NCBI GenBank assembly: GCA_027600665.1
Contig: JADGJL010000004.1
Coordinates: forward strand, 1 to 64,000
Reading direction: 5' to 3'
Source of the DNA: Irineochytrium annulatum
Taxonomy: Eukaryota; Chytridiomycota; Chytridiomycetes; Chytridiales; Chytridiaceae
Length of the DNA: 64,000 nt
Shown: positions 1 to 12,081 of the stretch, piece after piece
Numbering within the stretch: position 1 is the first letter of the stretch
How the letters are laid out: every line of letters begins with the position of its first letter
Translations under genes and position numbers: made by a program
The notes under the pieces: generated by a model
What the model saw: the letters and a program-made list of their open reading frames with translations, nothing else
The model's database searches: none
What the model was told of the DNA's origin: nothing

Positions 1-47
1 ATTTGCTTGCCGCACCGTGTAAACCGTGTTTTCTTGGCCGGAATTAG

Positions 48-76
48 AATATACCATGTACAGATTTTGATTGCAA
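48..76 (-). promoter_or_regulatory. Candidate sigma-A promoter reading out of the left edge
   Basis: On the minus strand a TTGCAA -35 box (71-76) is followed after 17 bases by a TATATT -10 box (48-53), with A/T-rich DNA upstream. It points leftward out of the window. In many Firmicutes an rRNA operon follows gyrA, so this may be an rrn promoter; that part is inference because no rRNA sequence is visible here. Confidence 0.45.
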
Positions 77-151
77 GTCTTTTTTTGATTAAATTATACA
101 TCCTCCTAATAATCTTTTCTTGTATATCTACATTTATATATATCTCAAACG

Positions 152-178
152 AAAAGGCCTCTCTATAAATGAAAGACC
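152..178 (-). terminator. Rho-independent terminator of the HD-GYP gene
   Basis: On the minus strand an 8-bp stem (171-178 with 156-163, including two G-U pairs) closes a 7-base loop and is followed by TTTTCGTTT. It lies 27 bases after the stop codon of the HD-GYP gene. Confidence 0.5.
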
Positions 179-204
179 CTCTCCTCAAGTTGCCCTAATA
201 TCAG

Positions 205-1323
205 TTAACCGATAACCTCTTGGATGTGAAGCTGCCTTTGCTGCATTAAGTTAATGATCGTTCCTTCTACTGACACCATAGGCCGTGTAGGATGATCTCG
301 ATCAGAGAATACGATCTCTCCAATCTGGTTATTGCTAAGTTTTACTCGGATGCCGTTATGGATCTGGGTTGATCGTTGAACAAATACACGTACAATTGCA
401 GGATCCAATTTTCCAAATGCCTCACTCTGGATCTGTTCTAGAACTAGATACGGTGATTGTGCCTTACGGTAAATCTTCTCCAGTGTCATGGCGTGGAAAA
501 TATCAGCGATAGCTACGATTTTAGCGTAAATATGAATCTGCGTCCCACTAAGCTGCAACGGATAACCTGATCCGTCAACTTTTTCATGATGCTGCAAAGC
601 AGCAAGTCTGGCGCCCTCATTAATAGCCTTTGCCTGTTTAAGAATCTGGTAACCATATTTGGTGTGCTGCCGGATCTCATTCTGCTCTGTAACGGTTAAC
701 GTAGAAGGCTTATGGAGAATTTGCGGATCTACTTTGTTATTACCAATATCATGGAACAAGCCTGCAAACGCAACCTGCATCCAATCCTTGGAGGGAAGAT
801 CTATCCACTGGGCCAGTTGATAGGATGTGATTGCACTCAGTACAGCATGGTGATACACATAGTCATGTTCTTGCATTACTCGTGGACTGAAGGTAAGCAC
901 ATTATATTGTTTGAGATGTGCAAACACTGCCTCTAACTGTGTACGCAACTCATATACAGGCAATTCAGCCGCTAAAGAGGACATGAATGCATTTTTGGTT
1001 AGTCCAACCATCTTCTCATACTCATCCTGTAGAGACGATGCTACTGGGGCTGTGGTGACGTTACCTGTCTTCGCTGTCCGTTCGCCATTCTTCTCGTTTG
1101 CTGTACTCTCTGCGGACGCAGATGCACCTTTGGTTCCTGTATTACTCGATCCCATTCTCTCTTGCTCAATATCCACCTGGTGAATCATAAAGGCTTTGAG
1201 CACTTCCATATCCTTGGGTAAAATGACTTTGCCCTTCTGAAGCAAAACGTTGCCACGAAGCGTTTGCACATCACTCCCAAGTTTGAGTCCTGGTTTGACT
1301 TCTGACAGGGTGATAAGTCCCAT
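205..1323 (-). CDS. HD-GYP domain phosphodiesterase-like protein
   Basis: A 372-residue cytoplasmic protein without signal peptide or membrane segment. An N-terminal region resembling the DUF3391-type domain found before HD-GYP modules is joined through a Ser/Thr/Ala-rich linker (about 60-95) to an HD-GYP domain. Its metal motifs are FHDIGN (HD at 191-192), a QHT helix and HHExxDGSGYP (245-255). HD-GYP proteins of this layout usually hydrolyse cyclic dinucleotides such as c-di-GMP; the substrate here is inferred. The start is the ATG at 1323, placed 6 bases after GAGGGGA; an upstream in-frame GTG at 1338 overlaps that ribosome site. The gene is downstream of gyrA on the same strand, but a strong terminator separates them. 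The usual HDxGK has Asn in place of Lys, with a Lys two residues later. Confidence 0.85.
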   Translation of the reverse strand: MGLITLSEVKPGLKLGSDVQTLRGNVLLQKGKVILPKDMEVLKAFMIHQVDIEQERMGSSNTGTKGASASAESTANEKNGERTAKTGNVTTAPVASSLQDEYEKMVGLTKNAFMSSLAAELPVYELRTQLEAVFAHLKQYNVLTFSPRVMQEHDYVYHHAVLSAITSYQLAQWIDLPSKDWMQVAFAGLFHDIGNNKVDPQILHKPSTLTVTEQNEIRQHTKYGYQILKQAKAINEGARLAALQHHEKVDGSGYPLQLSGTQIHIYAKIVAIADIFHAMTLEKIYRKAQSPYLVLEQIQSEAFGKLDPAIVRVFVQRSTQIHNGIRVKLSNNQIGEIVFSDRDHPTRPMVSVEGTIINLMQQRQLHIQEVIG

Positions 1324-1471
1324 GTATATTCCCCTCACTCATCGTTCTTCTATGTTAAAAACAAACAAGACCATAGTCCCGATTTTTCATGATATTTCCC
1401 ATTATATTACTCAGAAATGAGGCTGTACATCCTAGATTCGAAAGAATAGAAGAAGAGATCCCTTTATACAA

Positions 1472-1496
1472 CAAAAGGGCTCCCACTGGGAGCCCT
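1472..1496 (-). terminator. Rho-independent terminator of gyrA
   Basis: A perfect 9-bp stem (AGGGCTCCC, 1476-1484, with 1488-1496) and 3-base loop is followed on the minus strand by TTTTGT. It lies about 50 bases past the gyrA stop codon. Confidence 0.85.
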
Positions 1497-1544
1497 CGCA
1501 ATCTTTTTCCAATCTCCAAGAGATCGGTTTATAACATTCTAGAT

Positions 1545-4115
1545 TTATGCTTCCGAACCGGAATCGTCGTCCTCAACTTCAGCATCTGCACCTGCATCCG
1601 CGTCAGAAAGGGTTCCTTCTTCCAGGCTTACTGCCGGAGCTTGGGTTTCCCCACCTTCCATGCCTTCAAGTGACTCATCGTCTGGTTCTTCTTCATTTTT
1701 GTCAATCCGGCTGACTGTAGCTACTGAATCTTCGTCACGAATATGAATCAGCTTCACACCCTGCGTGTATCGACCCATCGTGGATATGCCTTCCATGCTC
1801 ATCCGGATCAACGTACCGCTAGACGTAATAATCATCAGATCCTCTTCGGTTTTAACCATCTTGAGGCTGACTACTGCGCCGTTCTTCTCTGTGACATTAA
1901 TCGTCTTAATCCCTTTACCGCCACGAGTCTGCATTCGATAGTCACTCACAGGTGTACGTTTACCGTAACCTTTGGCTGTAACGATCAGAACATCGAGATC
2001 TTTATCGACTACATCCATGCCAATAACGGCATCCTGTTCATCCAACGTGATCCCTTTAACCCCGGTTGCACTACGTCCCATGGAACGTACATTACTTTCG
2101 GAGAATCGAATAGACATTCCGTGAGCTGTACCCATAATGATCTCTTGCTGTCCATCGGTCAGCTTAACATCAATTAGAATGTCATCATCACGCAAGGAAA
2201 TACCGATCAAGCCGCCTTTGCGGATATTGGTGTAATCCTCAAGTGGCGTTTTCTTCACGACCCCTTGACGGGTAGCAAAGAACAAGAATCTGTCACTTTC
2301 AAATTCTTGAACCGGAATCACGGCATTAACCGATTCACCCTGCTCAATCTGGATCAGGTTGATAATCGGTGTTCCCCGTGCGGTACGTCCAAGCTCTGGA
2401 ATCTCGTACGCTTTGAGACGATACACCTTACCTTTATCGGTGAAGAACATGAGGTAGTTGTGAGAGTTGGTTACGAACAGATGCTCAACAAAGTCAGTAT
2501 CTTTCGTATCCATACCCACAACCCCACGTCCACCACGTTTCTGGCTGCGGTATGTGGATACCGGCAGACGTTTCACGTAGCCTGTATGGGTAATCGTAAT
2601 GATAACCTCTTCGCGTGGAATCAGGTCCTCATCCAGAATACTCTCTTCACCTACAGTGATCTCTGTACGACGATCATCACTAAAGCGGTCGCGAATCTCT
2701 TGCAGCTCTGTGCTGATAATTTCAAGCACCAAATGTTCATTGGCCAGAATTTCGCGATACTCTCTAATTTTGACCATCAGTTCGTTGTATTCATTCTCAA
2801 TACGTTCGCGTTCCAGACCTGTGAGGCGTTGCAAACGCATATCGAGAATCGCTTGAGCCTGATCATGACTGAGTGAAAAACGCTCAATTAAACCTTCTCT
2901 GGCTGCATCTGCATTACTGGAAGAACGAATCAATGTAATAATCTCGTCGATATGATCCAGCGCAATGCGCAAGCCTTCTAGAATATGTGCACGAGCTTCA
3001 GCCTTCTTCAGTTCAAACTGCGTACGTCTGCGAATAACCTCAATCTGATGCTGCAGGTAGTGATACAACACTTCACGCAGGTTCAGGATTTTAGGTTCTT
3101 TATTCACAATCGCAAGCATGTTAATTCCGAAAGTGGATTGCATCGATGTGTGTTTGTATAGGTTGTTCAGAACAACACCCGGATTCACGTCTCTACGAAG
3201 CTCAATTACAATCCGCATACCATTACGGTCAGACTCATCACGAAGGTCGGTAATGCCATCAATCTTTTTATCACGTACCAACTCGGCGATTTTCTCAACG
3301 AGTCTCGCCTTGTTCACCTGATAAGGCAGCTCTGTAACGATAATTCGCGCTTTGTTGTTATTCTCTTCGATGTTGGTTTTGGCCCGCATCGTTACTGAGC
3401 CACGTCCGGTCTGATACGCCTGGCGAATGCCTGAGCGGCCCAAAATGTAGCCGGATGTAGGGAAGTCTGGTCCTTGAATGTAATCCATGAGTTCCATGGA
3501 TGTAATGTCCGGATTTTGAATCATGGCCTGTACACCATCAATGACCTCACCCAGATTATGAGGAGGAATATTGGTGGCCATACCTACCGCGATCCCGCCA
3601 ACCCCATTGACAAGCAAGTTAGGAAAACGAGCAGGCAAAACGATTGGTTCATGTTCTTCACCGTCATAGTTAGCCTGGAAATCAATCGTATCCTTGTTGA
3701 TATCTCTAAGCATTTCCATAGCAATCTTGGACAAGCGAGCTTCCGTATAACGCATCGCTGCTGCCATGTCGCCATCGACCGATCCAAAGTTACCATGTCC
3801 ATCTACATGCATATAGCGCAGGGAGAAATCCTGTGCCATCCGTACCATCGTCTCGTATACAGCAGAGTCACCGTGTGGGTGATACTTACCGATAACTTCG
3901 CCGACGATTCTGGCTGATTTTTTATGTGGTTTATCGGGGGTCATGCCGAGCTCTGACATTGCGTACAGAATACGCCGGTGAACCGGCTTCAATCCATCAC
4001 GTACGTCAGGTAAGGCACGGCTAACAATGATGCTCATCGCATAATCCATAAACGATTCACGCATCTCCACGCCTATATCCCGATCTGTAATCTGAGAGTT
4101 CATTTCTTCCGCCAT
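1545..4115 (-). CDS. gyrA: DNA gyrase subunit A
   Basis: An 856-residue breakage-reunion subunit of gyrase, which introduces negative supercoils with GyrB. The N-terminal winged-helix domain carries the catalytic tyrosine in MRYTEARL (Tyr123). The quinolone-determining segment reads [10 protein letters not shown] with Ser84 and Glu88, the ordinary unmutated residues in Bacillus-type enzymes. The C-terminal beta-pinwheel contains the GyrA box QKRGGRG. The last 50 residues form a strongly acidic Asp/Glu/Gly/Ala tail, longer than in many orthologues. The start ATG follows AAGGAGGT at ideal spacing. In most Firmicutes gyrA directly follows gyrB; here a divergently oriented YheC/YheD gene lies between them, so gyrA must have its own promoter in 4116-4541. 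Confidence 0.98.
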   Translation of the reverse strand: MAEEMNSQITDRDIGVEMRESFMDYAMSIIVSRALPDVRDGLKPVHRRILYAMSELGMTPDKPHKKSARIVGEVIGKYHPHGDSAVYETMVRMAQDFSLRYMHVDGHGNFGSVDGDMAAAMRYTEARLSKIAMEMLRDINKDTIDFQANYDGEEHEPIVLPARFPNLLVNGVGGIAVGMATNIPPHNLGEVIDGVQAMIQNPDITSMELMDYIQGPDFPTSGYILGRSGIRQAYQTGRGSVTMRAKTNIEENNNKARIIVTELPYQVNKARLVEKIAELVRDKKIDGITDLRDESDRNGMRIVIELRRDVNPGVVLNNLYKHTSMQSTFGINMLAIVNKEPKILNLREVLYHYLQHQIEVIRRRTQFELKKAEARAHILEGLRIALDHIDEIITLIRSSSNADAAREGLIERFSLSHDQAQAILDMRLQRLTGLERERIENEYNELMVKIREYREILANEHLVLEIISTELQEIRDRFSDDRRTEITVGEESILDEDLIPREEVIITITHTGYVKRLPVSTYRSQKRGGRGVVGMDTKDTDFVEHLFVTNSHNYLMFFTDKGKVYRLKAYEIPELGRTARGTPIINLIQIEQGESVNAVIPVQEFESDRFLFFATRQGVVKKTPLEDYTNIRKGGLIGISLRDDDILIDVKLTDGQQEIIMGTAHGMSIRFSESNVRSMGRSATGVKGITLDEQDAVIGMDVVDKDLDVLIVTAKGYGKRTPVSDYRMQTRGGKGIKTINVTEKNGAVVSLKMVKTEEDLMIITSSGTLIRMSMEGISTMGRYTQGVKLIHIRDEDSVATVSRIDKNEEEPDDESLEGMEGGETQAPAVSLEEGTLSDADAGADAEVEDDDSGSEA

Positions 4116-4541
4116 GCTGGACCTCCTTCTTGTCCTTCAACAAACGTTCCATTCCGTCATGCAAGAAAATTGATTATATGTGAAAAGCCTAACAAGGCTA
4201 AAACCGCGCAAGAACGCTACTCTTTATTATATTACTTTCACAAAAGTTACACAATTAAACGTCCGCTGGGCAATAGCCTTTCTTCCGGGAACTTTTGCGT
4301 CTCTGGGGATACGCCCTGCCTTCCTCCTCAATTGCACATACAATGCTAGAAATACGGCATATGTACTGTGCCCATCGAGGCTAAAGCCATTCCCGTCCTA
4401 CGATCAAACTGCAAATTGTGCAGCTCATCGCACAAAACGCCATATTTCTCTATTATACCACTGAAATCGTCTCTTGTCCTTTGATTTCTCCGTGTCTTTC
4501 CCTCTTTGGAAATGAACAAAACATGAAAGGACTGATGGATC
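4116..4541. other. Intergenic region between gyrA and the YheC/YheD gene
   Basis: This 426-base gap separates two divergent genes and so should hold both promoters. A short hairpin AGCCT-AACA-AGGCT is visible at about 4187-4200. No convincing gene is seen: the short open frames here lack ribosome sites and family resemblance. Confidence 0.5.
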
Positions 4542-5492
4542 TTGGGTATCCAACGCGTCTCCAGCAAATGGGCCAAAACAGCTGTGTTACAACGCAGTCG
4601 CATGGTGAATGAATATATCCCAGTCACCCGAAAATATAGCCGTCAAACTTTGGAACGAATGACTGAATTATTCGAGTCCAACTATATCAAACCGGACCGT
4701 GGTACTTACGGTAATGGGGTCATGCGGGTGAAAACAACCCGTTTATACGAACCAGTTGTTAATTCCGACGATTACGCCACAGAAGCAGATGTTCCTGAAG
4801 AAACCAATGATCGGAACCCACCTGTGGATGAACTCGAAGCAAGTGCTGTTACCTCCAGAGCTACCCAGCTCATAACAACATATCATCTCCAATACGGTAC
4901 AGAGGAGAGATCCTTTCATTCCCTGGATGAACTCGAACGAGCACTGAATGATCGCATTCAGGAACGGGATTATATCATTCAACAGGGAATCTCCTTGATG
5001 AAGCATGGAGATTTGCCTTTTGACTTGCGTGTGTTGACTCAAAAAAATCTGCAACATAACTGGGAAACAACAGGTATTCTGGGACGTGTTGCTGCACCGG
5101 GCAAAATTATCACGAACATTCATGGTGGTGGACAATTGGCCACGTTTGAAGAACTCGTACTGCCCCATCTTCAACAGGATAGATTCAAAAAACTCCGCAA
5201 TGAGCTATACCGTCTAGGTATCCATACCGCTGTGCAATTGCAGACATCATTTCCAAGGCTCAAAGAGATTGGTATTGATATTGCACTAGACGAAGAAGGA
5301 CGTCCCTGGATTCTTGAAGTCAACACATTGCCGGGCATTTATGCTTTTGGTTTACTCCCGGACAAGGGGGCATACCGGAAGATCAAACGCTATGCAATTG
5401 CGTACGGCCGTTTGCCAGCCAAAAAGAGTAAGACTTCTCGTCCATCCCCCAAAGCACAGGCCTCGTCTACCAAAAAACGTGTACGTCGCTAA
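4542..5492 (+). CDS. YheC/YheD family ATP-grasp protein
   Basis: A 316-residue protein of the YheC/YheD family (ATP-grasp fold), known from Bacillus as endospore coat-associated proteins. It shows the family N-terminus (PVTRKYS near residue 30), the nucleotide-binding stretch YIKPDRGTYGNGV (about 47-60) and the ATP-grasp metal segment IGIDIALDEEGRPWILEVN near 245-263, followed by a basic Lys/Arg/Ser tail. The proposed start is TTG at 4542, 10 bases after AAAGGA; an ATG at 4602 inside the conserved region is less likely. It is transcribed toward gyrB and convergent with it. Its substrate is not known; a spore-coat role is inferred from family members only. Confidence 0.8.
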   Translation: MGIQRVSSKWAKTAVLQRSRMVNEYIPVTRKYSRQTLERMTELFESNYIKPDRGTYGNGVMRVKTTRLYEPVVNSDDYATEADVPEETNDRNPPVDELEASAVTSRATQLITTYHLQYGTEERSFHSLDELERALNDRIQERDYIIQQGISLMKHGDLPFDLRVLTQKNLQHNWETTGILGRVAAPGKIITNIHGGGQLATFEELVLPHLQQDRFKKLRNELYRLGIHTAVQLQTSFPRLKEIGIDIALDEEGRPWILEVNTLPGIYAFGLLPDKGAYRKIKRYAIAYGRLPAKKSKTSRPSPKAQASSTKKRVRR

Positions 5493-5542
5493 CCACAGGT
5501 TACGGAAGTCCTCTGCCTCCTATTCCGTGATTCAAATAATAT

Positions 5543-5566
5543 AAAAAGGCGCCCTCACAGGCGCCT
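5543..5566 (-). terminator. Terminator between YheC/YheD gene and gyrB
   Basis: A perfect 7-bp GC-rich stem (AGGCGCC, 5547-5553, with 5560-5566) has a run of A on its left side, which is a U tract for the minus-strand gyrB transcript. It may also slow the convergent plus-strand transcript. Confidence 0.8.
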
Positions 5567-5578
5567 CTTCGAATATCG

Positions 5579-7534
<1,956 letters not shown>

Positions 7535-7631
7535 CTAATAATGTTTGCTGAAATAGGCAACGTCCTTCATTTCAGCGCCAGTTGTCCACATAAAGACAAG
7601 CAGCAAAATACACCCTTATGCCAATGAACTA

Positions 7632-7880
7632 CTAGAGATCAGGAAAAATGTGAGCCCTCTTTTTCAACGTGGCTGAGGAAATTGGCGAGTAGTACACAAT
7701 GTTTTTGGTCACCACAATGGACTTGGCTTCCTCCTCACCGATGTGTTCCACGGTTTTTTCCTGCTCGGCATGCGTGACATATTGCTTGGAGATCTTTGAG
7801 GATTTTTCAATCGATATATCAAAAATAGCGACCAATTCGGAAGAACGGATGATCTTCTCACCGCCCAGATGAATGTACAT
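7632..7880 (-). CDS. remB: Extracellular matrix regulator RemB (DUF370 family)
   Basis: An 82-residue small protein starting MYIHLGGEKIIRS, matching YaaB/RemB found between recF and gyrB in Bacillus. RemB contributes to activation of biofilm matrix genes in B. subtilis; its partner RemA is the DNA-binding paralogue. Position and length agree with the family. The gene begins 13 bases after the end of recF, so the two are probably co-transcribed. Confidence 0.9.
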   Translation of the reverse strand: MYIHLGGEKIIRSSELVAIFDISIEKSSKISKQYVTHAEQEKTVEHIGEEEAKSIVVTKNIVYYSPISSATLKKRAHIFPDL

Positions 7881-7893
7881 AAGCCCTCACTCC

Positions 7894-9006
7894 TTAGCGT
7901 TCAACCTGTCCGGCATGAACGTGATAAATACTGGCATCTTTGAGCTTGTCAACGTTCAGGCTCTCGATCCCCGTAGCTGTAATAAAGGTTTGCACCTTGC
8001 TCTGGAACGTTTCGATCAGCTGCGTCTGGCGAAAAGGGTCCAGCTCTGACAGAACATCATCCAGCAGCAGGACCGGATATTCTCCGATTTCTTCGTGAAT
8101 CAGTTCGATTTCCGCAAGTTTAAGGGACAACGCCGTTGTGCGCTGCTGCCCCTGCGAGCCATATGTTTGTACTTCCCGATCGTTAATGAAAAAGGACAGG
8201 TCATCCCGATGCGGCCCACTAAGGGTTGTGCCTCGGCGAATCTCCTGCTCTTTCATTTGTGATAATTTTATCATAAATTGGTCCATTAAGACAGCTTCAT
8301 CTTCCTCAGCGGCTTCGCTGAAGGACGGAAGGTAGGCTAGGCGCAAGACTTCCCCGCCTCCGGTGATCCCCTGATGAATCGTTTCTGCCCACTTTTGCAA
8401 TTTCTTTATGAATTGTTTCCTTTTTTTGACGATCTTAACACCATGCTCGACCAGTTGTTCGTTCCATACCTCAAGCATGGTCTGGGCTGATGCCCCTTGT
8501 CCCCAAAGCTGCTTAAGCAAATTGTTTCGTTGGACGAGCACTTTTTGGTATTGCTGCAGGTGATACAGGTAACCTGGTGCGACCTGTCCGATCTCCATGT
8601 CAAGAAACCGGCGGCGGACCCCCGGTGTGCCTTTTACAATCTCCAGATCCTCCGGAGCAAACATCACGACATTGAGTGCTCCGACAAAATCACTTAGCTT
8701 GCGCTGCTCCAGGCCGTTAATCTTTGCTTTTTTGCCTTGTTGCGACAAAGATAACTCAAGTTTGACCGATCCGTACTTTTTGTCGACCTCTGCTGCAAGT
8801 CTGGCACGTTCCTCACCGAAACGAATCAGCTCCTTGTCACGGGATGTACGGTGGCTCTTGGTGAGTGCAAGTACAAAAATTGCCTCTGCAAGATTGGTCT
8901 TGCCCTGGGCATTCTGCCCGATCAACAAGTTTACGGGACCAAAAGAGTCCAGTCTCAGATGTTCATAATTGCGGAAATTCTGCAGATCAATGCTGTTCAC
9001 AAACAC
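7894..9006 (-). CDS. recF: DNA replication and repair protein RecF
   Basis: A 370-residue SMC-like ATPase that loads RecA at gapped DNA with RecO and RecR. Visible motifs are Walker A GQNAQGKT (30-37), the ABC signature LSGPHRDDL and Walker B LLLDDVLSELD in the C-terminal third, followed by the D-loop. The start codon is GTG, preceded by GGGAGGT. It sits in the dnaN-yaaA-recF cluster, 57 bases after yaaA. Confidence 0.97.
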   Translation of the reverse strand: MFVNSIDLQNFRNYEHLRLDSFGPVNLLIGQNAQGKTNLAEAIFVLALTKSHRTSRDKELIRFGEERARLAAEVDKKYGSVKLELSLSQQGKKAKINGLEQRKLSDFVGALNVVMFAPEDLEIVKGTPGVRRRFLDMEIGQVAPGYLYHLQQYQKVLVQRNNLLKQLWGQGASAQTMLEVWNEQLVEHGVKIVKKRKQFIKKLQKWAETIHQGITGGGEVLRLAYLPSFSEAAEEDEAVLMDQFMIKLSQMKEQEIRRGTTLSGPHRDDLSFFINDREVQTYGSQGQQRTTALSLKLAEIELIHEEIGEYPVLLLDDVLSELDPFRQTQLIETFQSKVQTFITATGIESLNVDKLKDASIYHVHAGQVER

Positions 9007-9063
9007 GCGGTAACCTCCCTTTTATCCCGTCCGTCAGGAGGCAGCAGGATCAAACTGGTCTTC

Positions 9064-9279
9064 TTATTCTGCGGCAACTTCGAATGTGCCTTCTCCGTCC
9101 ACTTCAACGATATCCCCAGGGTATAACTTACGTCCCCGGCGTTCCTCGGGCTCTTTATTCACACGTACAAGTCCTTCCTGAAGCAAAGCTTTGGCCATAC
9201 CCCCAGTTGGGATGCAGTCAGCCAGTTTCAAAAATTGATCAAGCTTAATATATTCCGTTCGAATCGTAACTTGGTTCAC
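9064..9279 (-). CDS. yaaA: S4-domain RNA-binding protein YaaA
   Basis: A 71-residue protein consisting of one S4 RNA-binding domain (LDQFLKLADCIPTGGMAK, then VRVNKEPEERRGRKLYPGDIV). In Bacillus the equivalent gene lies between dnaN and recF and is linked to the large ribosomal subunit. It begins 16 bases downstream of dnaN and is probably part of the same transcript. Confidence 0.93.
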   Translation of the reverse strand: MNQVTIRTEYIKLDQFLKLADCIPTGGMAKALLQEGLVRVNKEPEERRGRKLYPGDIVEVDGEGTFEVAAE

Positions 9280-9295
9280 TCTGATCTTCCTTTCT

Positions 9296-10438
9296 TTAGT
9301 TGGTCGTCCGATATGGCAATATCACGTAAAGGCTGTGACTGTCATCCAGCGGTTTCAAGATGATAGGACTCATGACTCCTGTAAAAGCGATCATCAGCTG
9401 CTCACTTTCAACGACTTTCAGCACATCCAGCATGTATTTGGAGTTGAACGAGATTTTTAACGGATCTCCTGTAAATTCGGCAGGTTCGATTTCTTCTCTT
9501 ACTTTACCTAGCTCGGAAGAGCTTGAAGAAATTTCAACAGATCCTGAATCCATTGTTTGCATACGCACAATGTTTGTTTTCTCTTCACGCGACAGCAAAT
9601 AAGCCCGGTCAATGGATTCACTTAATTTTTTTGTATCTAAAACAAGTTCTGTTTTGTATGACGTTGGAATAATTCTAGAAGTATCGGGATATGTCCCGTC
9701 CAGAATACGGGAGTAGAACAATACACGGTCGATTTTGAACAGAACCTGATTGTCTGCAACAACGATATCCACAAGCGTATTTTGATCCGGAACAATTTTG
9801 CTGAGCTCGTTCAGCGTTTTACCGGAAATGACCACGTTGTTGAAGCGGATACCTTCTGCATTATCCAGCATTGCTGAACGAGTAGCAAGACGGTGGCGGT
9901 CCGTTGCCACAAATTTCAATTCGTTGTCACCCAAACTCCAGAGTACACCCGTCAGGATTGGAGTTGTCTCATGTGTGGAAATGGAGAAGACGGTTTGTTT
10001 GATCATATTTTTCAGCAAATCTCCTGGAATGGAAACCGTTTGGTTTTCCTCGATGCTTGGCAGTACCGGGAATTCTTCCGGATCAAGACCTACCAGTTGA
10101 ATCTCGGTAGCACCTGCGGAGATAAAGGTGTTGAAGTTGTCTTTGACTTCCATATGGACTTCTTGGGATGGCAGCTTCTTGATGATCTCCACGAAAAACT
10201 TGGCTGGCAGAACTACACTGCCCGGTTGATCTACCTGAACTACGCTTTTATCTCCGTCTTCAAGCGGGATGAAGGATTGAATGGATATATCGGTGTCGCT
10301 TGCTGTCAACGTTACACCTTGATGATTCACGTCGAATTTGATACCGCTCAGAATCGGAATCGTTGTACGACTTGAGATCGCTTTGGATACTTGCTGTATG
10401 GAATCGTTTAAGTAGTTTTTCATTATGCTGATTTTCAT
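9296..10438 (-). CDS. dnaN: DNA polymerase III sliding clamp (beta subunit)
   Basis: A 380-residue protein with the three repeated clamp domains; it forms the ring that tethers polymerase III to DNA. The N-terminus MKISIMKNYL and C-terminus YVILPYRTTN are typical of Firmicute clamps. Length is normal. The ATG at 10438 follows AGGAGTG. It is downstream of dnaA with a 220-base gap that carries the probable origin unwinding element. Confidence 0.97.
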   Translation of the reverse strand: MKISIMKNYLNDSIQQVSKAISSRTTIPILSGIKFDVNHQGVTLTASDTDISIQSFIPLEDGDKSVVQVDQPGSVVLPAKFFVEIIKKLPSQEVHMEVKDNFNTFISAGATEIQLVGLDPEEFPVLPSIEENQTVSIPGDLLKNMIKQTVFSISTHETTPILTGVLWSLGDNELKFVATDRHRLATRSAMLDNAEGIRFNNVVISGKTLNELSKIVPDQNTLVDIVVADNQVLFKIDRVLFYSRILDGTYPDTSRIIPTSYKTELVLDTKKLSESIDRAYLLSREEKTNIVRMQTMDSGSVEISSSSSELGKVREEIEPAEFTGDPLKISFNSKYMLDVLKVVESEQLMIAFTGVMSPIILKPLDDSHSLYVILPYRTTN

Positions 10439-10551
10439 GGTTTCACTCCTAGCTGATTTTTTGGGTGTTGGGGTGTTAAAAGGTGTTTTTCAAAGGCCGA
10501 AGGCTAAGCTCCGAAATGGCTATTTTGGAGATGATATCTTTAAGATCTTTT

Positions 10552-10625
10552 TAGTAATAATAGTAATAGGGGCACTGAATATGTGGATAAGTGGGTATAA
10601 ACCCGTACACCCAAGCCTATCCACA
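10552..10625 (+). other. oriC: Probable origin unwinding element with DnaA-trios and DnaA boxes
   Basis: In the dnaN-dnaA gap the plus strand has six consecutive triplets TAG TAA TAA TAG TAA TAG (10552-10569), then a G-rich step (GGGGC, about 10569-10573), then a perfect DnaA box TGTGGATAA (10582-10590) and a one-base-spaced weaker box TGGGTATAA (10592-10600). A further near-match CTATCCACA lies at 10617-10625. The order triplets, GC step, tandem boxes is that described for the B. subtilis basal unwinding system, where DnaA spreads from boxes onto DnaA-trios (repeat unit TAG/TAA read 5' to 3'). Sequence is seen directly; function is inferred. Confidence 0.8.
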
Positions 10626-10658
10626 TGTGTATACGTTGTGCATAGGCTTGGGACTTGT

Positions 10659-12005
10659 TCAGGTTGGATTCTTGATTTTTTCGGTTAAGTTGTTGATAAC
10701 TTTATAGAGATCCTGATCGTTTTTAATCGCTTGGGAGATTTTTTCGTGAGCATGTATGACAGTGGTATGATCTCGTCCTCCGAATGCTTCCCCGATTTTG
10801 GGCAGAGAAAAATCTGTCAGTTCACGAGAGAGATACATGGCAATCTGTCTTGGGAAAGCAACTGCCTTGGTCCGTTTCCGTGCTTTGAAATCTTCAAGCT
10901 TAAGGCTATAGTACTCGCCGACCTTTTGTTGGATGTCATGAATCGTGATCATTTTGGGGCGACTGGAAGGAATAATATCCTTCAGTGCTTCAGCTGCCAG
11001 ATGAGTGGTTACATCTTGATTAGTCAGTGAAGAATAAGCAACGACCCGAATCAGGGCGCCTTCCAGTTCACGGATATTGGTGTCAATCTGGTTGGCGATG
11101 TACATCATCGCTTCATTCGGAATATCCAAGTTTTCCGCACGTGCCTTTTTACGCAAGATTGCGATCCTTGTCTCCAAATCTGGAGGCTGGATATCCGTAA
11201 TTAACCCCCATTCAAATCGAGAACGAAGTCGTTCTTCCAGTGTCGGAATTTCCTTTGGTGGTCTGTCGCTGGAGATGATGATCTGCTTCCGTTCCTCATG
11301 CAGCGCATTAAACGTATGGAAAAATTCCTCTTGTGTTGATTCTTTTCCCGCCAAGAACTGAATATCATCAATGAGCAAAATGTCGACGCTCCGGTATTTG
11401 TTACGGAAGCTCTCCCCGCGGTTGTCACGGATCGAGTTAATGAATTCGTTCGTGAATTTCTCAGACGACAAATAAACAACTTTGCTGCCTGGATCATGCT
11501 CCAGAATGTAATGTCCGATCGCATGCATCAAGTGTGTTTTACCGAGACCTACTCCTCCATACAGAAAAAGAGGGTTGTAAGCTTTGGCGGGCGCTTCAGC
11601 GACCGCCAGCGATGCGGCATGGGCAAAACGGTTGCCTGGCCCGATGACAAATGTATCGAACGTATATTTCGGATTCAGCATGCTGAGTACCGCTTCTTCC
11701 TGTACAACGGTAGGCGTTGGTGCCGGCAGTTGCGGGTCCGGTTCAGCAGGCTTGTTCTCTTCAATGACAAATTTCACATCGACTTGCTTGCCAAGCAGCT
11801 CGTATACCGTCGATCCGACCAATTTGGTGTAACGGCTCTCCAGCCATTCGACGGCAAACGTAGTTGGGGCGGAAATGACGATGGAGCGGTCATTCAGTTT
11901 GGTAGCCTTGGTTGCTTTGAACCAGGTATCAAAACTGGGTTTGCTGAGTTTGTTTTGTATGATTGATAAAATTTGCTGCCATAAATCAGAAGTATGGCTG
12001 TCCAC
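10659..12005 (-). CDS. dnaA: Chromosomal replication initiator DnaA
   Basis: A 448-residue AAA+ initiator. Domain I covers about 1-80, domain II is a short Pro-rich linker (about 85-105), domain III has Walker A GGVGLGKT (150-157) and Walker [10 protein letters not shown], and domain IV has the DnaA-box-binding signature [10 protein letters not shown] near residue 425. It binds ATP and the boxes on both sides of its gene to open the origin. The start is GTG, nine bases after AAGGAG. Boxes overlapping its promoter suggest autoregulation. Confidence 0.98.
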   Translation of the reverse strand: MDSHTSDLWQQILSIIQNKLSKPSFDTWFKATKATKLNDRSIVISAPTTFAVEWLESRYTKLVGSTVYELLGKQVDVKFVIEENKPAEPDPQLPAPTPTVVQEEAVLSMLNPKYTFDTFVIGPGNRFAHAASLAVAEAPAKAYNPLFLYGGVGLGKTHLMHAIGHYILEHDPGSKVVYLSSEKFTNEFINSIRDNRGESFRNKYRSVDILLIDDIQFLAGKESTQEEFFHTFNALHEERKQIIISSDRPPKEIPTLEERLRSRFEWGLITDIQPPDLETRIAILRKKARAENLDIPNEAMMYIANQIDTNIRELEGALIRVVAYSSLTNQDVTTHLAAEALKDIIPSSRPKMITIHDIQQKVGEYYSLKLEDFKARKRTKAVAFPRQIAMYLSRELTDFSLPKIGEAFGGRDHTTVIHAHEKISQAIKNDQDLYKVINNLTEKIKNPT

Positions 12006-12081
12006 AGACTGTCACTCCTTTTACATGTTCCAAGTGTGGCTTAAGCCATGATGCAGTGTCGAAATACGAGATATATTGTTG

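Noticed and set aside
712..1183. Plus-strand open frames inside the HD-GYP gene
   Set aside because: They mirror the codon pattern of the minus-strand gene and lack ribosome sites or family resemblance.
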